From Chloroflexota bacterium (GTDB taxonomy: Bacteria; Chloroflexota; Chloroflexia; Thermomicrobiales; UBA6265), in contig JAEZJB010000010.1 of NCBI GenBank assembly GCA_023415845.1, forward strand, positions 1 through 21,161: a stretch of 21,161 nucleotides of DNA, given 5' to 3'. The notes beneath the pieces are model-generated. The model was not told the DNA's origin and did no database searches. It worked only from the letters and a program-made list of their open reading frames with translations. This document shows, one piece after another, positions 1 through 7,330 of this stretch. The position numbers were made by a program, and so were the translations under genes. Every line of letters begins with the position of its first letter. Position 1 is the first letter of the stretch.

Positions 1-865
1 TCGTGCGGGGATCGTGGCTGGGGAACTCGACGGACTCGCCAACGAGGATGATGCCCTTCGCGCGGGGACAGGCGCGGAAGAGGGCACCGAACGTTTCCTC
101 GTAGAATCGCTCCGCGCCGGGGTCGGATGGATGGAGCGGTTGCTTGCCGTGCGGGTAGGCGTAGAGATAGACGTCGAGGCCGTATTTCGCGGCCCGGTCG
201 ACAAGGGTATTGAAATCGTTGGGTCGGCCCTGGGAGCCGCTGCGCGGATCGCGGTTGATCAGCCCGTCGGGCGAGCGATTCACCTCGGAGGCGAAGACGA
301 GAATGCTGTCGAAGCCATAGTGGGCAATGACGTTGAGATAGTCTTCGGGGAACTCGTCCAGCCCCCAGCCGGAGTGCGTCATGCGAGGCTGGAAGATGGG
401 GGACCGAGCCTCGGAACGTGGGGTGATGAAGGGAGCACCGCGCAGGTTGAGCAGGTGCTCAAGGTGGTAGCTGCCCTGGGCCGTGCCGCGATCGTCGCGC
501 CCGGTGATATCGATACGTTCCGGTCGGACCTCAACGTGGCAGGAACGGGCTGGAGTGGGAACGCCCACGGCACCGGGATCGGTGTGGAGCACGATGGCGG
601 GATGACCGGTCTTCAGATCATCGAGGCGGTCGAGATGCTGGACGAGGAGGTCGATGCCCATGCTGACCTGGAAATAGTCCTGCAAGTCGCGGGCCACGGC
701 CCGCACGAGGGGGCCAGCGTCGCACCGGACGACGATGCGCCAGGTGTTGTCGATGACGACCTCGTCGGGAGCGGGCGTCGCGGAGGGGTCACGCTGATCA
801 GTGTGGTGGACGGTTTCGAGGAAGCGACGGAAGGCGTAGGGGGCTTCGACCACGGGCGACTCCAT
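1..865 (-). CDS. Glycoside-hydrolase-like protein, C-terminus beyond window
   Basis: The reading frame is open from an ATG at 865 to the left edge (288 codons seen), so the 3' end is missing. The visible part has an N-terminal alpha/beta region (about residues 45-150) like the non-catalytic domain that precedes the TIM barrel in GH67 and GH20 enzymes. From about residue 160 follow segments typical of a (beta/alpha)8 barrel: MTHSGWGLDEFPEDYL, then GFDSILVF, then YGLDVYLYAYPHG, then KGIILVGESVEF. The product is therefore likely a carbohydrate-active hydrolase or relative. The catalytic residues cannot be assigned because the barrel is cut. Its ATG sits 2 bp after the stop of the upstream oxidoreductase gene, which implies translational coupling in one operon. 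No signal peptide is seen, suggesting a cytoplasmic role. The family call is by fold resemblance; that it is a real gene is much surer. Confidence 0.7.
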   Translation of the reverse strand, partial: MESPVVEAPYAFRRFLETVHHTDQRDPSATPAPDEVVIDNTWRIVVRCDAGPLVRAVARDLQDYFQVSMGIDLLVQHLDRLDDLKTGHPAIVLHTDPGAVGVPTPARSCHVEVRPERIDITGRDDRGTAQGSYHLEHLLNLRGAPFITPRSEARSPIFQPRMTHSGWGLDEFPEDYLNVIAHYGFDSILVFASEVNRSPDGLINRDPRSGSQGRPNDFNTLVDRAAKYGLDVYLYAYPHGKQPLHPSDPGAERFYEETFGALFRACPRAKGIILVGESVEFPSHDPRT

Positions 866-867
866 GC

Positions 868-1884
868 TCAGGACAGATCGGCGAGCGGTGACCAGTCGAT
901 CCTTACTTCACGCGAGGTTGTGGCAGCGTCGATGAGGGCGTTGGCGGCGATAACGGCCACGACCCCATCGACGGGTGAGACGACCGGCTCGCTGGTCCGG
1001 CCTTCGGCGAGGGCGAGGAAATGCAGCAGTTCGGCCTGCAACGCTCCGCCAATGGAATCGTTCCCGAGCGGCTGGTAGCCGAGTTCGGGCACTTCATGGC
1101 GGCCGGCTCCCAGCAGGCGGAGGCCACCAGCAGCAAGGTCGATGGCCGCAACGCCCTGGGTGGCGGTAACGGCGAAGTGATCGGCACAATCTAGGCCCGA
1201 ATCGTCGGGCATCATCCAGGTTGCCTCGACGTTGAGGAGGGCACCACTGGCGAACCGAAAGGTGCCCCAGATGCCGTAGATGCCATCCGGTCCGGCGTCG
1301 AGTTGTTGAGACCCCGTTACCGAAACAGGGCACTCACCGAGCATCCAGAGGGCGGCGTCGATATCGTGGATGGCCGTGACCAGGGCGGGGTGGCAGCGGC
1401 CATAGGTTCCCAGTGTCGCGCGGGGGCGATTGCGACTGGCATGGATAGCGGCGATGCGGCCAAGCGTGCCGGACGCCACCCGACGCCTGAGAGCGAGAAA
1501 GCGGGCGTCGAAGCGAACGATGTGCCCCGGCATGAGGATGACGTCAGCCTGTCGTGCTGCATGGGCGATGGCGACGGCATCGGCGACGCTGGTGGCGAGA
1601 GGTTTCTCGACCAGAACAGGTTTGCCATGGGCGATGGCGGCGAGGGCGGGGTCGAGATGGCGAGTTTCTTCGGTAGCGACCAGGACGACATCGACCGTTT
1701 CATCCGCGGCGAGTTCGTCCGCCTGGGAACAGGTGCGGGCGATGCCATAGCGGGCCGCGATCTCTGCCGCGCGGGACTCACTCCGCGACGCCACCGCGCT
1801 GATGGTGACGCCGGGAATGCCCTGCAGGGCCTGAAGCTGGAACTCGCCAAAGGCGCCCAGGCCAACGATGCCGACTCGAACCAT
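868..1884 (-). CDS. Gfo/Idh/MocA family oxidoreductase
   Basis: This 338-residue protein has the normal length for the family. A Rossmann nucleotide-binding motif GLGAFG lies at residues 8-13 near the N-terminus. The family's EKP motif, whose lysine contacts substrate and cofactor, is at 93-95 (LVEKPLA). The conserved HDIDAALWMLG segment of the C-terminal alpha/beta domain is also present. These enzymes are NAD(P)-dependent and oxidise or reduce sugars, inositols or related polyols in the cytoplasm; the substrate cannot be told from sequence. The ATG at 1884 directly precedes the Rossmann strand, so little N-terminal sequence is possible. The ribosome-binding site is weak (GGGAA about 7 nt upstream). 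It lies between an MBL hydrolase (34 bp upstream) and a glycoside-hydrolase-like gene (2 bp downstream), a context that favours sugar catabolism. Confidence 0.9.
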   Translation of the reverse strand: MVRVGIVGLGAFGEFQLQALQGIPGVTISAVASRSESRAAEIAARYGIARTCSQADELAADETVDVVLVATEETRHLDPALAAIAHGKPVLVEKPLATSVADAVAIAHAARQADVILMPGHIVRFDARFLALRRRVASGTLGRIAAIHASRNRPRATLGTYGRCHPALVTAIHDIDAALWMLGECPVSVTGSQQLDAGPDGIYGIWGTFRFASGALLNVEATWMMPDDSGLDCADHFAVTATQGVAAIDLAAGGLRLLGAGRHEVPELGYQPLGNDSIGGALQAELLHFLALAEGRTSEPVVSPVDGVVAVIAANALIDAATTSREVRIDWSPLADLS

Positions 1885-1918
1885 GTTGCGTTCCCAGACC
1901 TTTCAGGCGTGAGCAGAA

Positions 1919-2659
1919 TCAGAAGAGTTGCGGAGGTGGAATCAGGGCGAGGATGTTCTCCATCGCGGAATAGAGGTGGTTGTAGCCGCGATTGACAGCA
2001 ATCGCCGCGTGACCGGGATACAAGCCGTCGGGTTTCAGGGCGGCGAGGCGGCGAACCGTAGCGCAGGACTCGGTGACGGAACAGTCCCAGATGTCCTGCA
2101 GGAGGATCTTGCCACCCCAGAAGACGGCGTCGCCACTGAACAGGTCGGTGCCACCAGGGCGATGCAGGAGGTAGGAAAGGTGTCCCTGCGAGTGGCCGGG
2201 CGAGGCAACCACCTCGATTTCCAGCGAGCCAACGGGAATGCGATCGCCGTCGCGAAGTGCTCCCGCCACGGGACACGGCCGGAAAACATAGCCGGCGGGA
2301 TACCCGCCCGGACCCTTCGCGCGGTCAAGGGAAATGGCCTCTTCATTGCCGTCGCAAATCCATCCAGCCGCCTGCTCGGACGCCCAGACCTCACTGCCGA
2401 GGGCATCGTGCAGGCCACGGGTGCCGCCCGCATGATCGGCATGAGCGTGGGTCAGGAGCAGTCGGGTGATGCGGTCAGGCGAGATGTCAGTCTGGTCGAT
2501 TTCGGCAAGGATGGGATCGATGTCGACTCCAGCACCGGCATCGATCACGACTGCCTCGTTGCCATCGGTTACCAGATAGACGTGGCAGTCGAACTCGTTC
2601 GTGAGGTCGAAGCCGACGCGACCCGATCCAACCAGGTGAATGTAGTCGGTGAGTTGCAT
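1919..2659 (-). CDS. MBL-fold metallo-hydrolase
   Basis: The 246-residue product has the full metallo-beta-lactamase-fold metal set: HAHADH at 71-76, His156 in SPGHSQGH, Asp177 in FSGDAVF and His217 in YPGHAAI. These residues normally hold two metal ions that activate water to cleave esters, thioesters or similar bonds. The glyoxalase II-like arrangement points to a general hydrolase. Beta-lactamase activity is not implied. There is no signal peptide, so it should be cytoplasmic. The start ATG is led by a strong GGGAGGT whose end overlaps the TAG stop of the preceding M20 gene, giving a 3-bp gap and likely coupled translation. Its substrate probably relates to that of its operon partners, but this cannot be read from the sequence. 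Confidence 0.92.
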   Translation of the reverse strand: MQLTDYIHLVGSGRVGFDLTNEFDCHVYLVTDGNEAVVIDAGAGVDIDPILAEIDQTDISPDRITRLLLTHAHADHAGGTRGLHDALGSEVWASEQAAGWICDGNEEAISLDRAKGPGGYPAGYVFRPCPVAGALRDGDRIPVGSLEIEVVASPGHSQGHLSYLLHRPGGTDLFSGDAVFWGGKILLQDIWDCSVTESCATVRRLAALKPDGLYPGHAAIAVNRGYNHLYSAMENILALIPPPQLF

Positions 2660-2662
2660 CCG

Positions 2663-3811
2663 CTACCTCCCGAACTGCAGTGCCAGGTCGCGATAGAAGG
2701 CCACCGCCGTATTGAGTTCATCGACCGGCACAAACTCGGTCGCGCTGTGCGCATGGTCAATGGAGCCGGGACCGTAGACGATGGCGGGAATGTCGGCACT
2801 GGCGAACTTGCTGGCATCGGAGCCGTACGGAACCCAGACCGCTTCGCCGGGCTGGCCAAGGTTGGCGTTGACCTGCTGGGCGAGCATGATCAGGGGATCG
2901 GCGGGAGAGGTATTCAGGGCGTCGCCGGTGAACCAGGGAGTGGGACGTTCGATCTCGAGGTCCGGGCGTTGCTGGCGGACGCGGTCGAGCACGGCATCGA
3001 TCTGCGCGAGTGCTTCAGCCTCGGTCTGACCGGGCGTAATGCGGCGGTCGTAATTGATGGTGCACCGTTCGGGAACGACGTTGATGCCACTGCCGCCCTC
3101 GATGAGTGACACCGTGAGGGACCCATTGGCGGCAGAACCGCCCGGCGAATTGGCGAGATCACCGTTGACGGACGACAGCAGGAGCACGACGGTTGCCATG
3201 CCGGAAATGGCGTTGACGCCCTCGTTGGCGACGGACGTATGGGCCGCCTTGCCGATGACGGTGATTTCGCCACGCACGCAGCCATTGTGTGCGCGCACCA
3301 CCGCCAGGGACGTTGGTTCGCCGATGACTGCGGCATCGGCGTGGTTGCCGGCGTCGACGTGGGCCCGAGCACCGGCTCCACTCGTTTCCTCGTCCACGGC
3401 AGCGATGAGTTCGACGCTGCAGGCAAGGTCGTCGCGGCGACGGCTCAGTTCTTCAACCGCAACGAGCATGGCAGCCAGCGAGCCCTTGGTATCGCAGGAG
3501 CCACGTCCCCGCAGGCGCCCATCCTCAACGGTGCCGCCAAACGGGTCATCCATTCCCGTAACCCCCACCGTGTCCATATGCGCTTCAAAAGCGAGAACCG
3601 GTGCGCCGGCGGGACCAGGCAGGCGAACGACGACATTGTCACGACCAGGAAACACTTCCTGGCGCCGGGTTTCCAACCCGAGGTGGCGGGCCCAGCCTTC
3701 GACGTAGTCTGCCAGCGCAGCCTCGCCGGAACTTGCCGGATCGTAAATTGGATTGACCGACGGGATGGCGACGATCTCCCGCAAGACCTGGACGACACGT
3801 TCGGTACTCAC
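2663..3811 (-). CDS. M20-family metallopeptidase (ArgE/DapE-like)
   Basis: The 382-residue protein matches the M20 amidohydrolase family in length and motifs. Candidate metal and catalytic residues are His78 and Asp80 in EAHMDTV, Asp107 in GRGSCDTKG, the acidic pair Glu141-Glu142 in AVDEETSG, Glu165 in IGEPTS and the late His in DHAHSATEF. A dimerisation-lid region lies in the middle (about 180-290). Members remove acyl or aminoacyl groups (acetylornithine deacetylase, succinyl-diaminopimelate desuccinylase, carboxypeptidase G2 and others). No arginine or lysine biosynthesis genes are nearby, so a catabolic amidase or peptidase role is more likely than true ArgE or DapE. The start is a GTG with GGGAG about 10 nt upstream. 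It is the first gene of the four-gene minus-strand run. Confidence 0.92.
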   Translation of the reverse strand: MSTERVVQVLREIVAIPSVNPIYDPASSGEAALADYVEGWARHLGLETRRQEVFPGRDNVVVRLPGPAGAPVLAFEAHMDTVGVTGMDDPFGGTVEDGRLRGRGSCDTKGSLAAMLVAVEELSRRRDDLACSVELIAAVDEETSGAGARAHVDAGNHADAAVIGEPTSLAVVRAHNGCVRGEITVIGKAAHTSVANEGVNAISGMATVVLLLSSVNGDLANSPGGSAANGSLTVSLIEGGSGINVVPERCTINYDRRITPGQTEAEALAQIDAVLDRVRQQRPDLEIERPTPWFTGDALNTSPADPLIMLAQQVNANLGQPGEAVWVPYGSDASKFASADIPAIVYGPGSIDHAHSATEFVPVDELNTAVAFYRDLALQFGR

Positions 3812-3884
3812 CTGCTGACACTCCCTGGCTCGGCGCTTCGTTCACTTGGCGCATGCTAGGCGAGCACAGGGTCTCTGGCAATCT

Positions 3885-3953
3885 GGCACCACCCCAAAAC
3901 GCAACACCCTCGCTGGCCTTGCCAGCGAGGGTGTTGCGTTTTGGGGTGGTGCC
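3885..3953 (-). terminator. 33-bp perfect hairpin, probable terminator
   Basis: Positions 3885-3917 and 3921-3953 are perfect reverse complements (33 of 33), with a 3-nt loop. Inside the stem an AAAAC tract on one arm pairs with GTTTT on the other, so on either strand a GC-rich inner hairpin is followed by a short U tract. It begins 14 nt beyond the stop of the LPXTG-type gene and lies 73 nt before the M20 start. The simplest role is a terminator for the former that isolates the latter operon. The stem is unusually long and perfect for an ordinary terminator. Confidence 0.8.
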
Positions 3954-3967
3954 GAGTCGCGGAGAGG

Positions 3968-4303
3968 CTACGACCGACGAGCCCCCAAACGGACTGCGAG
4001 GTAGCCCAGCGCCACCACCGAAATCAGCCCGACAGTGCCGATTACGAACGGGCTGGTGCCACCATCCTGAGAGGCGCCGTTGCCAGTGGCCGGCAGGGCC
4101 GCCACAGACTCGTCGGTGGCATCATCAGCCACATCCGCCACATCTTCTGGCGTGGCACCGGGTGAATCGGCCTGCAGCAGCACTGCAGAGCCAGGACCGT
4201 CGAGAGCGACAGCCGGTGCCGCCAGGGCGGTTACCCCAATCATCACCAACATCGCGGCGAAGAGCAGGCGAACCTGCTTTCCACCAGAGCGCATGAACCC
4301 CAT
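3968..4303 (-). CDS. Small LPXTG-type surface protein
   Basis: This 111-residue protein has a signal peptide (positive residues R5, K9, R12, then a hydrophobic core to about residue 33 ending AVALDG). Next comes a short acidic linker of about 35 residues, then LPATG at 70-74, one transmembrane helix (about 85-104) and a basic tail RLGARRS. That order is the classical sortase-sorting signal, so the mature product would be a very short wall-anchored peptide, or a simple membrane protein if no sortase acts on it. I chose the ATG at 4303 because AGGAAGG lies 8 nt upstream. An in-frame extension to 4393 lacks such a site and would put a long tail before the signal peptide. No sortase gene is in the window. 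A perfect hairpin follows the stop. Confidence 0.75.
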   Translation of the reverse strand: MGFMRSGGKQVRLLFAAMLVMIGVTALAAPAVALDGPGSAVLLQADSPGATPEDVADVADDATDESVAALPATGNGASQDGGTSPFVIGTVGLISVVALGYLAVRLGARRS

Positions 4304-4433
4304 GAGAAATCCCTTCCTCATCCAACCGAAGGCGGAACTACGGGCAGGGGCTGACAGGAGGAATGCCTGCGCCTGCCTGGGCGGTGACCTCACCGCCGAT
4401 CTCCGGTTGGTCGGGACATGCTACACGATCGCC

Positions 4434-4524
4434 GGTCCATTCGTATACTCAGAATGGTCCATTTGGTCCCGCCCTAAAGAGAATTTTCACGGACTGCTGG
4501 ACATCTGAAGGGTGCAAATGGACC
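4434..4524. promoter_or_regulatory. Cluster of GGTCCATT motifs
   Basis: GGTCCATT occurs at 4434-4441 and 4456-4463, exactly 22 bp apart. An inverted 10-bp copy, CAAATGGACC at 4515-4524, matches GGTCCATTTG at 4456-4465. Between the first two copies is CCATTC-GTATACTCA-GAATGG, a 6-bp inverted repeat around a TATAC core. The cluster lies between the end of the XRE gene and the start of the LPXTG-type gene, where the latter's promoter must be. A repeated regulator-binding site is plausible, but no regulator is known. Confidence 0.4.
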
Positions 4525-4530
4525 GCAGAA

Positions 4531-5322
4531 TCAACGGTCCTGCAACGAGCGAAGCACCAACGCCGTGCGTTCATCCGCAGGGAAAAAGCTCTCGATCGTC
4601 AACTCCTCGACCGTGACATCCGTCGCAGTGCCAAACACTGTGGTGGTGGAGATGAACCGAAGCGCGGTGTCATCTACCTGCACGACAAACGGCACCACGA
4701 TTCCGCCGCTTCCGACTGGGCCGGGCCGCAGGGTGCGCACTGCCGGGTAGGTCATCAGCTCACGCCGCAATTCCTCCAGTCGACGCTCGCCGGTGAGGTC
4801 GATTTCGTGGTTGAGCCGGGCGAGCAGGACGGCACAGACATCCTCGAGGTTGAGTAGCCGGGGAGCCAATCCCTGCGGGTGGACGACCAGCCGAAAGACG
4901 TTGACGGGTGGCGTGAGCAGTTCGGGCGCGATGCCCTCGAACAGGAATTCGGCGGCCCGATTGGCCTGAACCAGATTCCAGGCGCGATCCAGCGCGAGGG
5001 CAGGATGAGGCTCATGACCGGTGAGGACGAGGTTAACCGCGTGGCGAATCGCGGCCAGATCCCGATCCGACCAACTGCGCTCAGGGTGAAGTGGCGCAAA
5101 GCCACCCGCCACCAGGAGCGCATTTCGCTCGCGGAGTGGCAGGGTCAGGCTGCTGGCAAGGCGAACGAGCATTTCGCGGCTCGGGTGCGTGCGACCGGTC
5201 TCGATAAAGCTGAGGTGGCGGGCCGAGATATCGGCGAGGGAGGCGAGGTCGAGCTGGCTCAGGCGTCGCCGGTGGCGCCAGTCCCGCAGTACATCGCCCA
5301 CGGTGCGAGGATGCGTGTTCAT
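4531..5322 (-). CDS. XRE-family regulator with MmyB-like ligand domain
   Basis: The 263-residue protein has an N-terminal XRE/Cro-type HTH (about residues 8-62, with LSQLDLASLADISARHLSFIE as its helix-turn-helix core). A C-terminal domain (about 105-258) resembles the PAS-like fatty-acid-binding domain of MmyB-type regulators, including the typical ALALDRAWNLVQANRAAEFLF stretch. Such proteins bind a small hydrophobic ligand and repress or activate neighbouring genes. I chose the ATG at 5322, just before the HTH. A longer frame would run through the intergenic palindromes and lacks homology to the domain. The SD is weak. The gene is divergent from a membrane-protein gene with paired palindromes between them, which suggests control of that gene and of itself. 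Confidence 0.88.
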   Translation of the reverse strand: MNTHPRTVGDVLRDWRHRRRLSQLDLASLADISARHLSFIETGRTHPSREMLVRLASSLTLPLRERNALLVAGGFAPLHPERSWSDRDLAAIRHAVNLVLTGHEPHPALALDRAWNLVQANRAAEFLFEGIAPELLTPPVNVFRLVVHPQGLAPRLLNLEDVCAVLLARLNHEIDLTGERRLEELRRELMTYPAVRTLRPGPVGSGGIVVPFVVQVDDTALRFISTTTVFGTATDVTVEELTIESFFPADERTALVLRSLQDR

Positions 5323-5357
5323 GGGGCAAGTAGACCTCGGAAGTTGAAGCAGATCAC

Positions 5358-5424
5358 TTACCTGCGAGGTAATTGTTTCACCCACCAGGTGAAGCCAGCA
5401 TGAGAGTGACACACAGCGGTGTCA
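5358..5424. promoter_or_regulatory. Stacked palindromes in divergent promoter
   Basis: Three inverted repeats lie between the divergent XRE regulator and membrane-protein genes. They are TTACCT-GCG-AGGTAA at 5358-5372, TTCACC-CACCA-GGTGAA at 5377-5393, and TGACAC-ACAGCG-GTGTCA at 5407-5424. Centres of the first two are 20 bp apart (about two helical turns) and the third is about 30 bp further. The first two share an ACC/GGT half-site pattern and so are the best candidates for dimer-binding operators of the adjacent XRE protein. No convincing -35/-10 pair was found. Confidence 0.5.
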
Positions 5425-5447
5425 ACGAACTACCCGGAGGAAATCCC

Positions 5448-5870
5448 ATGCGTGTCTCACCTCGCCTGACTCTACAGATCGACACCGTCACCTGTGCCGC
5501 GATGGCTGCACTCCTGCTGGTGCTTGCCTCTCCCCTCAGCGACTGGCTTGACATGCCGATTGGCTTCCTGCGGTGGGTAGGGGTGGGATTGCTCCCCTGG
5601 ATTGCCCTGCTGGCCTGGTCCTCCACCCGTGAGCGTGTCACCAAAGGCATCATGGAGGTTGTGCTGGCCGTCAACGGGCTTTGGGTGATCGCCAGCGTTG
5701 GGGTGCTCCTTGCCAATGTGGTGGAGCCGAATGGCTGGGGCATCAGCTTCATCGTTGTGCAGGCGATCGCCGTCTGCGGTCTGACCGCCCTCCAGGCGAT
5801 GAGCCTGTCAACTGCGAACCACGTTTCACACCATGGCGCGGAACTCTCCGGCAGCGGGATCCGACAGTAA
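5448..5870 (+). CDS. Four-helix integral membrane protein, unknown function
   Basis: The 140-residue protein is largely hydrophobic, with four likely transmembrane helices at about 12-30, 39-58, 70-90 and 98-120 and a polar C-terminal tail containing HVSHHG. I do not recognise a named family. The start at 5448 is supported by a strong GGAGGA 6-7 nt upstream; an upstream in-frame ATG at 5373 falls inside the palindromic control region. It is divergent from the MmyB-like regulator and so is its most likely target. Gene pairs of this kind often link a ligand-sensing regulator with a membrane protein, but the role here is unknown. A perfect hairpin separates it from the convergent LarA-like gene. 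Confidence 0.8.
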   Translation: MRVSPRLTLQIDTVTCAAMAALLLVLASPLSDWLDMPIGFLRWVGVGLLPWIALLAWSSTRERVTKGIMEVVLAVNGLWVIASVGVLLANVVEPNGWGISFIVVQAIAVCGLTALQAMSLSTANHVSHHGAELSGSGIRQ

Positions 5871-5913
5871 CCCCCTGGAGCTCCGACGCTGCCGCAGGTC
5901 ACCCCAGAGCCTT

Positions 5914-5962
5914 GAACACCAGGAGCCCAGCCAACGCCATGGTGGCTGGGCTCCTGGTGTTC
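5914..5962. terminator. 20-bp perfect hairpin between convergent genes
   Basis: 5914-5933 and 5943-5962 are perfect reverse complements with a 9-nt loop. The hairpin lies 43 nt after the stop of the membrane-protein gene and 17 nt beyond the stop of the convergent LarA-like gene. It probably serves as a bidirectional terminator. There is no long T tract on either side. Confidence 0.8.
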
Positions 5963-5979
5963 GGATTGGACACGAGCGG

Positions 5980-7287
5980 TCAGGGCGCGGTGGTGAACAT
6001 GCCATCGGGACCGAAGGAAATGGGTTCAAGATCAGATACCTGCTCCACAACGCCGGTTGCCAGCAGGTCATCAACAACTGGTTCGGACGCGAGAAACGTG
6101 GTCAGGTACTTGGTCGACTCGATCCGGAGGATACGAGCGCGTCCTTCCTCAACCTTGATCGCCGATGCGATCGCGAGTTGCAGGGCCTGCCGGTCCGACT
6201 CGACCGTGATCGGTACACGCGCCCCCTGCGGTGACTTGGCGGTGATCATGTTCATGTAGGTCGGGATCGGATCGATGCCATCAACGAGGCGCTGGAGCGT
6301 GAAATCGAACATGCCGATGCCTGTCGCGTTCCCGTCAGTGTCCTGAGTAAGGCCACGCACGATGTAGCGCTGGATTTTGGGGACGACGGAACTGAAGTCG
6401 ATCACACCTGCCACATCGCGGTTGATGACATTCGGATCGGCTCCATCACCACTGATGTCCTTCCCGATCCGGTCGACAATCAGCACGTCGAGGGTCGGTA
6501 CCTGAGGCAGGCGGGCGAGTCGCTCCCGGGCGATCTCCAGCAACTCTGCTTCGCGCTCGAACATTCCATTGCGAGGGACGGCCTCAATGATGCTCAGTTT
6601 GCTCAGGCCATTTTCGACAAGGGCGATGCCGAACGGAATATTTACTTTCTCCAGGCTGAGCGACGCAACGCGAGGAATCAGGTCGCCGAAGGTGCCAATG
6701 CCCTGCGAGTGGAACCAGTTGGCCCCCTTTTGCTTCCCGAGCCCAATGGCGATCATCTTGGCCAGGCCACTCTCGACGGGGCCACGGAAATCGGTGTGGG
6801 GCTTGACTCGACCAACCGGGATGACGACATCCGCTTCATCGTGAGCGATACGATCGAAGTAGACCGGCACCCCGTCGGCCAGGGTGCCGACCAGCACCGT
6901 CTCCATGGACGCCCGGACGGGGCACCCCATGGCATCCTCGGTCACGCCGTAATGCTCGATCAGGGCCAACTGGCCCTCGGCCGTGGCCCCGCCATGACTT
7001 CCCATCGCCGGAATGATGAATGGCACACCCCCCAGCGCCTTCACCTGGTCGACCGCAGCCTTCAGGACTTCGGCAATCCGGTCGATGCCGCGGCTGCCAG
7101 CGGTCAGGACCACGCGATCGCCCGGCTTGATGGATGCGACGATCTCGGACCGCTGGAACTGGGCGGCCACCGCGTCAGGAATCGACGCGATGGTTTCCTC
7201 ATTCAGTTGCTGCCGAAACCTTGCCCAGCGAGGCAGGGCGCTATGTGAAAAGACATCAAGCGGAGATTCGGTCTGCACGGACGCCAT
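5980..7287 (-). CDS. LarA-like protein (lactate racemase domain / DUF2088)
   Basis: The 435-residue protein has a LarA-type N-terminal domain, with the conserved run VPFIIPAMGSHGGATAEGQ. Four residues line up with the nickel-pincer cofactor and catalytic residues of lactate racemase: His98 (GSHGG), His164 (KPHTDF), Lys177 (SGLAKM) and His193 (WFHSQG). Their spacings are 66, 13 and 16, against 66, 10 and 16 in Lactobacillus LarA (His108, His174, Lys184, His200, from memory). It may thus be a nickel-pincer enzyme that racemises or epimerises an alpha-hydroxy acid. No larB, larC or larE cofactor-maturation genes are in the window. The ATG at 7287 has GGGGAG 7 nt upstream; an upstream in-frame start at 7380 would overlap the metallopeptidase gene. 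The preceding gene ends 43 bp upstream on the same strand, so they may be cotranscribed. Confidence 0.85.
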   Translation of the reverse strand: MASVQTESPLDVFSHSALPRWARFRQQLNEETIASIPDAVAAQFQRSEIVASIKPGDRVVLTAGSRGIDRIAEVLKAAVDQVKALGGVPFIIPAMGSHGGATAEGQLALIEHYGVTEDAMGCPVRASMETVLVGTLADGVPVYFDRIAHDEADVVIPVGRVKPHTDFRGPVESGLAKMIAIGLGKQKGANWFHSQGIGTFGDLIPRVASLSLEKVNIPFGIALVENGLSKLSIIEAVPRNGMFEREAELLEIARERLARLPQVPTLDVLIVDRIGKDISGDGADPNVINRDVAGVIDFSSVVPKIQRYIVRGLTQDTDGNATGIGMFDFTLQRLVDGIDPIPTYMNMITAKSPQGARVPITVESDRQALQLAIASAIKVEEGRARILRIESTKYLTTFLASEPVVDDLLATGVVEQVSDLEPISFGPDGMFTTAP

Positions 7288-7330
7288 AGTGGTGCTCCCC
7301 TGGCATGGGCCGGTGTTCGTCGCCGTCATT

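Noticed and set aside
14..1078. Long plus-strand open frame
   Set aside because: It is antisense to the glycoside-hydrolase-like and oxidoreductase genes, both of which show clear protein motifs; its own translation shows no domain.
1317..3109. Overlapping long frames on both strands across the MBL and M20 genes
   Set aside because: They are by-products of high GC content; the MBL and M20 frames carry full metal-binding motifs and good start signals.
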